A stretch of 64,000 bases of DNA from Caldisericia bacterium. GTDB taxonomy: Bacteria; Caldisericota; Caldisericia; JAAYUI01. Below are positions 25,709 to 36,900 of this stretch, piece after piece. The stretch's first letter is position 1; each line of letters begins with the position of its first letter. The DNA lies in assembly GCA_017999835.1 (NCBI GenBank), contig JAGNLA010000002.1, forward strand, positions 35,635 through 99,634, in the 5' to 3' direction. The notes beneath the pieces were generated by a model. The model did not search any database and had not been told where the DNA came from. It saw nothing but the letters and a program-made list of their open reading frames with translations. The translations under genes and the position numbers were made by a program.

Positions 25709-26241
25709 AGAGTCTCTCCAATCTTGTGCGTATCTTCCTTCATTATTCTGTTTATCAACTCTTCAGGCATGGAGTAGTCATCGTCAAGTTCGACCTCCTG
25801 GCCTGGTTTGATGTAGTCAATAAACAAAACGCCGTTGAGATGGTCAACTTCGTGTTGGATGACACGCGCCATTGCGCCATCGCATTCTATTTCAACTTTC
25901 TTTTCGTTTATTGTTTTGTAACGGCACGTGATTTTCTCAGCTCTGGTGACATCTGCCCATAAACCAGGAACTGAAAGACAGCCCTCTTTTATTACGCATT
26001 CGCCTTCTTTTTTTATTATTTCTGGATTGATCATGCAAAGATCGGCGCCATCGGTTCGGATGACAATCAACCTTATGCCAACACCGACCTGAGGCGCGGC
26101 TATGCCGACTCCTTTTGGTCTTGTCACTCTCATGGCATGGGACATGTCTGCAACGAGTTTTTTTATGTCGTCTGTCACCTTGCCAACTGGTTTTGCTTTC
26201 TGCCTCAACACTGGTTCACCAACAGTCACTACTTTTCTCAT
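25705..26241 (-). CDS. def: Peptide deformylase
   Basis: A 178-residue metalloenzyme that removes the formyl group from new proteins. All three motifs are intact: GVGIAAPQVG, EGCLSVPG and QHEVDHLNG. It overlaps priA upstream and guaA downstream by 4 bp each (ATGA). priA next to def is a common order in bacteria; fmt, the usual third partner, is replaced here by guaA. Confidence 0.96.
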   Translation of the reverse strand: MRKVVTVGEPVLRQKAKPVGKVTDDIKKLVADMSHAMRVTRPKGVGIAAPQVGVGIRLIVIRTDGADLCMINPEIIKKEGECVIKEGCLSVPGLWADVTRAEKITCRYKTINEKKVEIECDGAMARVIQHEVDHLNGVLFIDYIKPGQEVELDDDYSMPEELINRIMKEDTHKIGETL

Positions 26242-28433
26242 GTGTTAGGGTTTGTCACCTCAATCCTTGTACCTGAAGATGTCAGCTGGGTGTGGAGCCT
26301 TCGCAATGGTTCCAGCTGGGAGCTGACATCCTTAATCTTTAGAAGTATATCCCATCTGTACTCGCCTTTCAACCGGTAGAAATAGCCAGCGTTTGGACCG
26401 ATTACAGACTCCTGCCCGAGCAGGTCAGCCAGTTTTGAGGCGGCAGCTCTTGCATCCCTGGATGAAATACGCTCATCCTTGCCGACAACGTGCCAGATCA
26501 GTAGCTGGGTGTACGGCGGATACTTGGCTTCCAGCCTGTCCTCAAGCTCAAGTGAGAGCAAAACGTCAAGCGTTTTGTCCTTGATGTGCTGGAACAGCGG
26601 ATGGTGGCTCATATATGTCTGGATGAGCAGTCGACCGTCTTGTGGTAGTCTTGAGGCAAGGATTCCAGCAAGTGCATAAGCTTTGTGAGTAGCAGAGAAA
26701 ACCGGCATCGAAAGCAAACCGTCTATGCTGGCTATTGATATTAGCTTGACACTTGAAAGGTCGGCGCGGTCAAGCATCATGGTGGTAGAAACCAGCACAT
26801 CACCAGGTTTTCCAAACATCCTCAGGTTTTTGGCTGAGTCCTTTTCGCCACCTTCAGCATACAGGAGCCGACCACCAACCAGTCTTTTTGACAGCTCAAT
26901 CCTGAGCCTTTCAGTTCCACCGGCTTTAAAACGAATGAAAATTGACTGGCACGACGGACAGGTGTCAGGCGCTGGACTTTTGAACCCACAAAACCTGCAA
27001 GAAACCAAGCCGGTAAGTGAGTGGTAAGTGAGTGGTACCTGACACTTCGGGCACTTGAGAACCTCGCCGCATTCGTCACAGTAAACAAAATTGCTGAAAC
27101 CCTTGCGGTTCAAAAGTATCACCGTTGGCCTGCCGGCTTCAATCTCTTCGTTTACAGCCTTGACCAAACCTTCCGAAACCAATGGCTGGTCAACGGAACC
27201 AATCTCGTAGACCATGTTGATGACATCAGTTTTCACTGGGTATTCTTTTGGTTTTTCACCAAGAATGACATTTTCGAGAGAATGCGGATAGCCGCATAAA
27301 GCCAGCTTGCAGCAAGACCTTTGGGTTCTTATTTTTGCAAGGTTTGTCAACCTCAACTCAAAGGGCTGGTCGACATCAAACATCGGTGAATGTGGTTCGT
27401 CAACTGCAATCAGCGACAGATTCGGCAACGGCAGGAACAATGCTCCGGCAAGACCCACCACAACAGCATTAGCTCCAGTTTCAAGGATGGTCTTCAAATC
27501 CTGGCTTTCAGAGTCGTTCATGCCACCTGTGCATATTTTGCACGGGATGGATTTTGAAAGCTCGAAATGGATTCTTTCCGCAGCAAAAACCGTTGGCGCA
27601 AGGATAACCATCGATTTCCCAATTTCGAGTGCTTCACTGCCCCATCTTATATAAAGGTTGATTCTCTGGGTTGGATTCAAGCCTTCGTGATACTCAATTT
27701 CAAATCCTGGCGGGTCAAGTTTTTGTGGAGCAATCGGCTTTGCGTCAGGAACTTTAACAATTTGTCCCAGTTTGACTAGTTTATTAATCTTTGCTGCCGA
27801 CAAGCCAGTGTCTCTGGACAAACCAGCAACAGTGTCATGATTCTTTGCAATTTCTTTTATGTTGTCCAACTCATCTATGGTCACCTCGAAATGCCAGCTT
27901 TGCTTTGAGGCAGTGGATGAAATCTGGTCTTCAACCTTCACAACCCCTTTTTGCAGGAGCCCTCGAAGTGCGTAAGTAACCTTTGATTTGCCAATTTTTT
28001 TGTTTAATGCTGCCAAACTCGCATCATTGCCCATATCCAGGATGGCATCAAAGAGTGAAGATTCAGCAGGCTTCAAATCAACCAGCGTACCTGTTGGGAT
28101 AAGCAGTCGTCTGACCTTCAAGGCTGGAGGTTTCCACAAATGTTTAGCCAGGTGTGTTCCAGCAGTGGCAAACGCCTGAGCATCAGCTAAAAGGGCAGTC
28201 TCCAGTCCAGCCTGGTCAAACACAGGCGTTGAAACCGATATGGAAACGATTTCTTTCAGCTCCAAGCCTTCAGGAGCCGGGTCAAAGCCAGTTACAATGC
28301 CTTCAACCAATCTCGTACCGACCGGCACGATGACGGTTTGTCCAATCTTTATCTGGTCACCAAGCAATTGTGAAACCTTGTAGGTTAACTCCCCCATCGA
28401 TGCATTGGCTGTAAGAACCTGGCATGTTTCCAT
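26238..28433 (-). CDS. priA: PriA-like primosomal protein N' with degenerate helicase motifs
   Basis: A 731-residue PriA relative. The N-terminal DNA-binding region (TVIVPVGTRLVEGIVTGF) and zinc-binding Cys pairs (CDECGEVLKCPKC, CRFCG, CPSCQ) are present. The helicase motifs are not: where GVTGSGKTE is expected the sequence reads GLNPTQRIN; DEEHD has become DEPHS; GSATPS is CGYPHS; the GTQMIAKG region reads VSTTMMLD; and QVAGRAGR reads GILASRLPQ. It is therefore unlikely to bind or hydrolyse ATP as a helicase, as known for actinobacterial PriA. The start is the ATG at 28433, 7 nt after TAACAT; the longer frame from a TTG has no support. Confidence 0.87.
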   Translation of the reverse strand: METCQVLTANASMGELTYKVSQLLGDQIKIGQTVIVPVGTRLVEGIVTGFDPAPEGLELKEIVSISVSTPVFDQAGLETALLADAQAFATAGTHLAKHLWKPPALKVRRLLIPTGTLVDLKPAESSLFDAILDMGNDASLAALNKKIGKSKVTYALRGLLQKGVVKVEDQISSTASKQSWHFEVTIDELDNIKEIAKNHDTVAGLSRDTGLSAAKINKLVKLGQIVKVPDAKPIAPQKLDPPGFEIEYHEGLNPTQRINLYIRWGSEALEIGKSMVILAPTVFAAERIHFELSKSIPCKICTGGMNDSESQDLKTILETGANAVVVGLAGALFLPLPNLSLIAVDEPHSPMFDVDQPFELRLTNLAKIRTQRSCCKLALCGYPHSLENVILGEKPKEYPVKTDVINMVYEIGSVDQPLVSEGLVKAVNEEIEAGRPTVILLNRKGFSNFVYCDECGEVLKCPKCQVPLTYHSLTGLVSCRFCGFKSPAPDTCPSCQSIFIRFKAGGTERLRIELSKRLVGGRLLYAEGGEKDSAKNLRMFGKPGDVLVSTTMMLDRADLSSVKLISIASIDGLLSMPVFSATHKAYALAGILASRLPQDGRLLIQTYMSHHPLFQHIKDKTLDVLLSLELEDRLEAKYPPYTQLLIWHVVGKDERISSRDARAAASKLADLLGQESVIGPNAGYFYRLKGEYRWDILLKIKDVSSQLEPLRRLHTQLTSSGTRIEVTNPNT

Positions 28434-28440
28434 TTCATTG

Positions 28441-28469
28441 ATGTTATTTGCCTGGCATCTTTTTTTCAA
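28441..28469 (-). promoter_or_regulatory. Leaderless promoter of priA-def-guaA
   Basis: The minus strand has TTGAAA (28464-28469), 17 bp, TAACAT (28441-28446), then 7 nt and the priA ATG. There is no SD site. Confidence 0.6.
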
Positions 28470-28482
28470 GTTGAATTGCCTG

Positions 28483-28488
28483 TATCAT
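28483..28488 (+). promoter_or_regulatory. -10 element of the small Cys-containing protein gene
   Basis: TATCAT ends 7 nt before the ATG at 28496, the same spacing as at other SD-less starts in the window. The -35 region is a T run that overlaps the divergent priA promoter, so the two may influence each other. Confidence 0.35.
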
Positions 28489-28495
28489 CAGATTG

Positions 28496-28927
28496 ATGAA
28501 AGCGACAATTCCATCCTACCAATGGTTTTTTTCACCACAAAGCTACAGGCTTGGGAGCTTTGAATGCTGGATTGTTCTTGTGTGCAAGCTCTCAATGACC
28601 AGCCAGAACGAAACCTGTGACCATTCACTCACACAAGACGGCCAAACAACAAAGATAGTTTCCACCATCAACAAATGCTCGGTTGACGGTGAGATAGCCG
28701 TTCTGGAGATTAACGATCCGATTATTGCATCTGTTCTTGTCAAACTCCCATGTGGTTCCAGCAAGTCTCCGTTCAAAAAGGATTCAAAATGTGGATTTAC
28801 AGGCAGACTTGAGCTTTGGGCAAAACCAGAAATCACTCTCAATCCGACACTCAAAACAAATATCAACGCAACGTTAATCGGCAAAGAAGATGAAAACGGT
28901 GAGTGCGAGGTTGATTTCGACTGCTAA
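28496..28927 (+). CDS. Hypothetical Cys-containing protein (143 residues)
   Basis: The frame from the ATG at 28496 is 143 residues; an internal ATG at 28595 would give 110. The C-terminal two thirds read like a real small domain with alternating beta-type segments and five spaced Cys (CDHSL, NKCSVDG, LPCGSS, SKCGF, GECEVDFDC). The first 33 residues look unlike it and are less certain. No SD site; the only support for the first ATG is the -10 element 7 nt before it. It is divergent from priA and 69 bp ahead of the polyprenyl synthase. Function unknown. Confidence 0.5.
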   Translation: MKATIPSYQWFFSPQSYRLGSFECWIVLVCKLSMTSQNETCDHSLTQDGQTTKIVSTINKCSVDGEIAVLEINDPIIASVLVKLPCGSSKSPFKKDSKCGFTGRLELWAKPEITLNPTLKTNINATLIGKEDENGECEVDFDC

Positions 28928-28996
28928 TCATCCTTGCCAAGGATGGTTAATTTGTTTAGAATTTGCACAAATCAAAATCACCAAGCGAAGCAGGAT

Positions 28997-30037
28997 ATGA
29001 CGAAAACCAACGATCTGACAACATTATTCAAGCCTTTCGCCAAACAGGTCAACCAAGGTCTGCTTGAGCTGATTGAAAAAAGAGAGCCAGAAAAGTTATA
29101 TCGTTATGTAGGGTATCAGCTTGGCATTCTCGATGAAAACCTTGAACCTGAAAAAAATCCAAAGGCCGGCAAGCGTATGCGTTCGGCCATCCCTCTGCTT
29201 TGTTCCAAGTATATTGATTGCGGCGACCATGCCCTGGACGCGGCTATGTCACTTGAACTGTTCCACAACTTCACACTCATCGTCGACGACATCCAGGACG
29301 GTGACGTCGTAAGGCGTGGCAGGCCGACACTGTGGAAACTCATCGATGTCCCGCAAGCCCTGAATGCTGCCCTGATAATGCAGTCACTCTCATTTGAAAC
29401 CATGAGGGCTGCATCGGCTCATCTTAAAAACTCCGACTCGGCAAAATGTCTTGACGACTGGAACCGATTATTGCAAAAAATATTTGAAGGTCAGTATCTC
29501 GACCTGTTGTTTGAAAAACAGGAGCAGGTTTTCACGGCCAACTACATACTCATGGCAACGAACAAAACAGCCACTCTGGTTGGCCAATCCTTTGCCCAGA
29601 GCTTTTTTATCCATCCAAAGGAAGAGATAAGAAAAATTGGTCAGTCACTCAAAGACATCGGCTCCTCGGCTGGCGTTGCCTTCCAAATCCAGGACGACAT
29701 CCTCGGACTTTGGGGTGACCCAAAAAAGACTGGCAAACCTGTTGGCTTCGACCTCCGCAGACACAAAAAGACGTTCCCGGTCATCCACGCGCTTGAAAAT
29801 GGTTCAAGATCCACAAAAAAATTCATTCTCGACGCCTATGCAAAAGACATCGCCGACGAAGAGGTTGACCGCTTGCTCTCCTGTCTGGAGACGGCCGGGT
29901 CAAAAGAATACGCTGAACAGCAGGTTCGGGCCTACACCTCAAACGCCCTCAACCAGCTGGACAGGCTGCCACTGGATTCCGAACTGAAAGAAAAACTCGT
30001 CTCTATCATCGAATACCTGTCAAAACGGGATTCATGA
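28997..30037 (+). CDS. Polyprenyl diphosphate synthase
   Basis: A 346-residue trans-isoprenyl diphosphate synthase. The first Asp-rich motif is VDDIQDGDVVRRG and the second is QIQDDILGLWGD; NPKAGKRMRSA near residue 62 fits the substrate-binding block of the family. Length is in range. The ATG at 28997 with AGGAT just upstream is preferred over the longer frame. Chain length of the product cannot be read with confidence. ispH follows with a 4-bp overlap, so precursor supply and chain elongation are encoded together. Confidence 0.9.
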   Translation: MTKTNDLTTLFKPFAKQVNQGLLELIEKREPEKLYRYVGYQLGILDENLEPEKNPKAGKRMRSAIPLLCSKYIDCGDHALDAAMSLELFHNFTLIVDDIQDGDVVRRGRPTLWKLIDVPQALNAALIMQSLSFETMRAASAHLKNSDSAKCLDDWNRLLQKIFEGQYLDLLFEKQEQVFTANYILMATNKTATLVGQSFAQSFFIHPKEEIRKIGQSLKDIGSSAGVAFQIQDDILGLWGDPKKTGKPVGFDLRRHKKTFPVIHALENGSRSTKKFILDAYAKDIADEEVDRLLSCLETAGSKEYAEQQVRAYTSNALNQLDRLPLDSELKEKLVSIIEYLSKRDS

Positions 30038-30870
30038 AAGTCATCCTGCCGAAGTCTCCACAAGGTTTCTGCTTCGGTGTCAAACGCGCAATAGAGATGG
30101 TTCGTTCACAAACCAAGCCAGTTGCTGTATTAGGTCAGTTGGTTCACAATCCCGGTGTCATCAAACAGCTTGAAAAAGAGCAGATATTTACAATAAACTC
30201 CCCAAATGAAGCGCCGACGAGTGCCATCATGGCAACCACAGCCCACGGAGCCACAAAACAAACCTTTCTGGCTCTCTCAAAGATACAGGTTGTCGACACT
30301 ACCTGCCCATATGTTGAGAGACTGCAAAAAACCGCAATCCAGCTTGAGGAAGATGGCTGGAAGGTCATAATCCTTGGAGACGCCAGTCATCCAGAAATAA
30401 TGTCAGTGACAAGTTTTCTTAGCGATCCTACTGTTGTCGCAAACCTTCAGGAAGCAAAAAACGTAGGTTTTTTTGAAAAAATCGCTCTCGTTTCACAGAC
30501 CACCCAAACCCATGAAGCATTTGAAGAGATTGCAGTAGAACTAAAAAAACATTGTTCCCAGCTAACAGTTGCCGAGACCATCTGTTTCTCCACCAAAGAG
30601 CGACAGGAACAGGTGAAGGAACTGGCAAGAAACGCTGGCGCAGTGATAATTGTCGGTGGGAAAAAATCGGCAAACACCAGGCGGTTGTTTGAGCTCTCAC
30701 AAAAGATAAATCCAAACTCTTTTTGGATTGAATCAGCAACAGAGGTGGATAAATCATTCTCTGACCAATTAAAAACATTAGCTGACGGCCAACCCGTGGG
30801 CATTATTTCTGGCGCATCAACCCCAATCGAAGATTATGAGGAAGTAATAAAAGCCATAGATGCTCTATAA
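30034..30870 (+). CDS. ispH: 4-hydroxy-3-methylbut-2-enyl diphosphate reductase
   Basis: A 278-residue iron-sulfur enzyme making IPP and DMAPP in the last step of the MEP pathway. The three cluster Cys are in FCFGVKRA, DTTCPYV and TICFSTKERQ; the His sites GQLVHNPGV, TAHGA and SHPE and the block SGASTPIEDY are also present. ATGA overlap with the polyprenyl synthase gene. Its presence implies the MEP rather than the mevalonate route. Followed by a two-way terminator. Confidence 0.95.
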   Translation: MKVILPKSPQGFCFGVKRAIEMVRSQTKPVAVLGQLVHNPGVIKQLEKEQIFTINSPNEAPTSAIMATTAHGATKQTFLALSKIQVVDTTCPYVERLQKTAIQLEEDGWKVIILGDASHPEIMSVTSFLSDPTVVANLQEAKNVGFFEKIALVSQTTQTHEAFEEIAVELKKHCSQLTVAETICFSTKERQEQVKELARNAGAVIIVGGKKSANTRRLFELSQKINPNSFWIESATEVDKSFSDQLKTLADGQPVGIISGASTPIEDYEEVIKAIDAL

Positions 30871-30889
30871 CTTCTGATCCAGCAAAACA

Positions 30890-30916
30890 AAAACCCCGAC
30901 TTTGAGTCGGGGTTTT
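30890..30916. terminator. Bidirectional terminator between ispH and the giant repeat protein gene
   Basis: A perfect 12-bp stem AAAACCCCGACT with its complement and a 3-nt loop, with A/T tracts on both sides. It lies between two convergent genes and can serve both. Confidence 0.9.
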
Positions 30917-30933
30917 CCAATTCTATGAGTTTT

Positions 30934-33900
30934 CTAGTTTATCTTTGGTTCGTGCATATCTGTAAAAATTCTGCTTGAACCGTAGTTTGTTGGAGCGATG
31001 ATAAACGGTGGTGGTGGCAAACCACTGGATTCTTCAACATAGCAGTCCTTCATGACGTTGCCTTCCTTTTTAAGATCCTTGCCTTCAAGAACTCCTACGG
31101 CTGTGACAACGTTGCCAACTTTGAAATCTGTCAGGTCAACCCATTCTGTTTTTATCTTTATTGTGTAACTTCTCAGATCTTCGCCTTCAAGTTCGATGCT
31201 TTGAGTTGCTGGATCGATAGCTTTCACCTTACCTTTTGCCATGATCATTCCTGTCACAACAGAATTGGTCAAAAGCATATTCCCTGTAATGTCGCCTTCA
31301 ACAATAATATATTGGCCTTTTTTCCAGTTTCTGGTTGTCGATTTGTCAGCAAGCTGGACAGTCCACTTGTATTCTTTTTTCAGTTCCTTGACGCTCAACT
31401 GAGGGATTGAATAGTTGGCTTCGCTGACATAGCCAATGGCGGTTGCTCTGGCTTTTTCAAGTGAAGTTGCAATCATGATTTTATCCTTGAATGACTGCAT
31501 ACCGCCCTTGATTCTGTACCAATCACCAATCTTGTATTTTGAACAATCGGATCCCTCAGGCAATTTGATTCTCCAAACAACATGACCTGATCTTGCCTGA
31601 ATAATTCCTTTGTCTCGGCAATCAAACACATCAAGAACTTCTCCAACAAAATTCATTGGTACCAGCCCAAGCTTGTCACCAAACGGCTCAATCTTTCCAA
31701 ACTGAATCTCAGAATTTGGATTCAAGATATCCAGGAATCCATTGACTTGGATTTTGTCGCCTTTTGCATACTGCTTACTGACACACTCGCTCACCGGTGT
31801 CTCAACGTTGACGGTTCTCACTCCTCCTCCGTCCTCAATGAGCACGAGCTTGCCCTGATCGCAGAAGATTTCATCTATGCTTCCAACAGAAACTTTGGGC
31901 AGAAGCGATTCAAGCACGATGGCCTGCATGAGCAAGTGGGTTCTTGATGGATCCTTTTTGCCCTTAAATGTAAGCACCATGCCTGAAACGATTTTGTCGC
32001 ACGGTTCGCCGTCCTTGAAATTAATTGTCCAGAATTCGTTTCCATCAAGCACGAGGACTCTCATGCCTGTGCACCCGGCAAAATCAACCCTGGCATGTAA
32101 AACAGTGTAAGCTTCCGTGTCCGGAATCTTTTCCCATGTCGCTTCTGCAATAACGGTTTTCCTACCTATGGTGACAATTCCGGTGATTTTGAGTTGATCG
32201 CCTGATGTGAGTTGTGGGCAGGTTGACTTATCCTTGAGATAAACCCTGAACAATTTGCCCTGAGAATCAACAATGGCGTAATCCTGTTGACAATCGTGAG
32301 CGACAAGGGAACCTGTGATGGTGATCTGTTCGGTTGGGTTGCCAATCTTCTCCATGATGGCATCTTCTAACGTCAGTTTCTGTGTAAGCACCAAATCGCC
32401 TGTAGCCTTGACCTGTTGGCCAACGGTGAAACTCTCGCAGTTGACAGATTTATCAAGTTTGACCGTCCAAAGCTGGCCAGGGATTCCGCCAGTATCATTC
32501 TCTTGAACCTTTGCCACTCTTGAGATGCAGGACAACTCTGTGATAACTCCAACAATCATTTTTTTGTCGCCTGACATGCCTGGTCTTGCGATCCTTGCAC
32601 CATTGATTGTGTTGGTCATACCATTTTGCACCTGGCCTGAAATTTGAATTTTTTCACCAACTGTCACGGTATCGCACAACCCTTTATCGGACGGATAGGC
32701 GTCAAACTTTGAGCCATCATCGATGGTTATGGTGACGCTTCCTTTGTCGCAATCCTTGCCTGTCACCTGACCCCAGAGCATGAGATTGAGCGCCGGAGCT
32801 TGTCCCGAGGTTTTTATCGCAACAGCATCTGTGATGGTCCACCAAGTTGTTGCATCAGACCAACCGGCAACAAACACTTCGTCGTCAACCTTTATGCCAT
32901 CGCCAACAGAGACGCTGACTTGCCAAAGACCGTTTTCGTAATCCTTGATGACCATTGAATGGTCGGTTTTTCTTACCACCACACCTTCGATCTCAACGGC
33001 AATCGACGGACTTTTAATGACTTCAACGCTCTTTGCCTTGAATAATCCAGACTCGAACTGACCTTTTGCTCTGACATACCTTGAAACCAAACCGGTTGGA
33101 TTGGAATAACCATCTGGTAGACCAACTTCTAGTTGCCTGCCAGAGCTCTCCATGATAATGATGGTTGATGAGTTGACACTGATTATCCTTCCAACCGTTT
33201 CATAGGAGATGGCTCCACCAATTTTGGTGAGACTGTCGACTTTGAGTGTGTCCGGGGCGCTTGGCATGTATCTGCCGTTGATCTTGGCATAATCACCAAT
33301 TGCAAGCTTGTTTGCCTCAACCTCGGTCTGGTAACCCAGACGAATGAGCTTTCCTTCAGTGGTGAGCATGATCGAATATTTTTCAGCTGTCGATCTGGCA
33401 ACAATTTTGCCTACTACAGCTGCTTCAAAGCAAGAGTTTTGATTGCCGACAACCTCTGTAATCTTGGCCATGCCAGGGATTGTTCCCTGAAGTCTGCCGT
33501 TTGCACTGACACATTCACCAACGGCAAAGAATCCACAAAAGCCAGTGTGGGGCAATCTTAATGATGTCATCTGGGCTTGAGTGTTTCGAGTCAGCAGATT
33601 GTCGTTACCGCATGAAACTCCAAAAACCACGCCGCCAAACGAACTCTTTGGTTCCTGCCAACCATTTGTCGCTGCCCAGTAGACATCGACAAGTTCGGCA
33701 AGACCAAACGTTGGAACGATGCCTGCCGCAAAGACCACCTGATCGACTTCCGGAAGTGTCTTGCTGTGAAGAGTCCAATTTCTTCCATAACCGTCCGCCA
33801 GTTTGAACGCACCATCAAGCTTTTCGGTTACTTTGCCCGAAACCGACCATCTTGCCGGAGCAATGGCCATTTTTGAAGCATATCCTTTTGATATCGTATT

Positions 33901-36900
33901 TGACTTTGCCTGAAGCCTGCCAGATGCTCGAACCGCCATCCCCTTTTCAAAATCAGGCGTTTCATTCATTTCAAGGAAAACCGTCCAGGTTGGACCAGAA
34001 TATGTCTTGATTCTGAGCTGTTTTGTCGCTGCGGTGTAGTCCTCAACATGGCCTTCAACGGTTACAGGCTGGTTTGACGGACTCTGGCAGTCAACCCTCT
34101 GTATCATTTTTGAAAGAACGAAATCAGGTGTTTGTTTGCTAAGAATGATGCCTGACACGGCCACACAATCACCCATTGAAAGACCGGTAAGCTGTGTCAC
34201 GGCTTCCGTGTAGACCACAAAGGTGCCTCCGTTGTCAGAGGCAACGTAAATGACGCCTTTTGTGCCTTCGATGGCTGTGATGACACCTGTGAAGCTTCGT
34301 CCAAGTTCACCACCTGAGCAGTCAGAAACGTCGAGTTTTGCATTCTTGAGAATCATTGACTGGTCGTCAAACGTACCGGTGGCTATCAGGCAATCGCCGG
34401 CCCTTACTGATTTGATGACTGAGACATCGTCAGGGCTTATGCCAACGTTTTCACCTTCATAGGTGTGCATAAGCACCATGTCATCTGAAGCATCAACGCC
34501 AAAGATGACTCCTACAACAGTTTTCTTGTTCAACAACTCCGAGCTGGTTGCCACAAAATTGTCACCAAGCTCTGCTCTTGGACCAAATCCAGTATCACAA
34601 ACCATTGTCTCAAGAGTGAAAACTTCGTCTTTTTTTGTATCCTTGAGTGCTTCTGGCGCAACCACCAAAAGCCTGATGTTGCCCATGGTATCTTTCATCC
34701 TGGCAACGCTCGACACCTTGTCCATACTGACAAAGGACATAGTTTCGTTCTTGGGATCGGACTTGCTGTACATGAGCGGCTCGACATAAGCGTTTTCCAT
34801 GGTTGAACTGTTAAGCCTGTGACCATTGGCAACATAGACAGACCCTTTTGAAACATTGTAGGAACCAATAACCGTCACCAACGAAAGGCTTGAAAGGTCG
34901 GTTCCGGTGAATTTGTCCTGACTGGTAGATGTGACGTAAACTGCTGCATGCATCCTTTCGTAGTCCGGACAATTTATTTTGTTGATGATGGTTTTGCCTT
35001 CCGAAGCCTTCACAAACAGGCAGTCGCCAGGCTGAAGCTGGGTGCAGTCAAAACCTTCCGGCATGCTGAATTCTTTTGAGCCTGTCGGAGTAGAAACAGT
35101 AACTTTCATGTTCTGACAATCAATTGACTCAACCTTTCCTGAAACACCGGAACCGCCTGAACACTGTACAACAGCGACAATCGCTGCCTCGAACACATCG
35201 GCTTCCATATCTGACATCTTGCCTGAAGCAATGATGCAGTCGCCGATCGAAAGTTTCTTGTTGGATTTAATGGTCAGTTTGGTGCTGTCAGTCAACTCGA
35301 CCTGTGTTTCGGAAATCATGGTACCTTCAATGATCTTACCCAGAGCCGTGCAGTTAAGCTGATGAACATATGAAGCTGTTTCACCGACAACGCACACCTC
35401 TGCGCACGCTCCCTGGGTCAGTCTCGAACATTCGACAGTATCAGGAAGAGATAGCGTCTTGTCGCCATCTTTGGTGGCTATTGTTATTGTGTTGGCGTTG
35501 CAGTCTGTCGACTGGATGATGGCATTAAAAATCTTGCCTTCACAAACGTCCATTGGACAGTCAATGAGCGTAAACGTCTGAGCAATCAGCCATTCTTCAG
35601 ACATTTCACCACAAACAGCGACACAAAGGCCTTTATAAAGCGAATCACACTGTACCGTTGAGCCAATCTTGACTGTTAGAATCTGACTGTTTTCATGAGT
35701 TCTTATCTTTATTGTTTTGCTTTCGCAATCAACACTGACAACTGTTCCCTTGTAGGTTTTACCTGAACATCCGGACGGACAATCTGCTTTGTTAACAATG
35801 CCAGCCAGCAGGGTTTCGCTGTCCATGACGCCAGTAACTTTTATGCACTCACCGATTGAAAGCTTGTTGCAGTCGTAATCGGACGGGAACTTCACACCAA
35901 CCTTTGATGTGCTGGTGTTCAATATTGCCATTCGAGTCTGGCACATCAGGTCAATGATTCTGCCTTCAACAACTCTCGACATGCCTGGGATGATTGAAAG
36001 CTTGACCGCGTTTAGCGATTCGCCTTTAATTCTTCCCCATATTTCAACAGCAGCGCCAGCTTCAAGCTTGAGCGTAAAGTAAGTTGGTTTTGTAAGGTTA
36101 TAGGTTCTGTCTCCGGCAACTGTGACCTTTGCAGCTGTTGAGTCAGTTATGAACCCCTTGAAGTATGACGAGGCATCTTTTGGTGGCTGAGACTGGGAAA
36201 TCTTTGTGGCCACCATTGAGTCGCCCTGTACCTGGGCAGTTACGCTCAGGCACGAACCAAGCTGGAAATCACAAGTGGTTCCGGTTGGAACCGTAAGGTT
36301 GTAGAAGTTGCCATCGATGTCAGCAACAGTCATTGAGCCATTCTTGCAGGATGACTGGACAAAAACCGTATACAGACTCCCAACCTGGCATTCAACGATT
36401 GAGATTTTGCTTGCAATAATCAGTGATGGGTTTGTTGAGTCATAGTTGCCCTCAACCACAAGACAGGCACCCACGCTAAGCTTTGAACAGTCAAAGCCAT
36501 TTGGAGCTTTAACTTGAACTGAAACGCCGCCTGCGCTGAAACCAAACTCACCATTGTTGCACGCTGTGACAACCTTGCCTTCAAAAACCTGCCTTGGGCA
36601 ATCCGATGTTCTCAGTGAAACGACTGTATCGCCCGAGGCGCAACCTGTAACACAGGTGCCTGGAGTAAAGTTGGTTATATTTTTTCCTTTTTTAAAAGTT
36701 CTGGCTTTTCCTGCCACATCCTTGATTATCAATGTGTCTGACGAGGAAACCACGGTGCCGTTGAACTGTTCTCCTGTGCATTGATTGCACGGAACTTTCA
36801 CTATCTGGCCTGTGAAATTCTTGCCATTGACCTCTTCATAACTTACGTTGACGCATTGACCGGACTGGAGTTTTACTCCTTGCGGGATTGCGAAATCTCC

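Noticed and set aside
27013..27040. Tandem 11-bp duplication in priA (gtaagtgagtg twice), suspected insertion
   Set aside because: The spacing between the zinc Cys pairs is the usual 14 residues, so nothing was inserted; the repeat is a codon coincidence.
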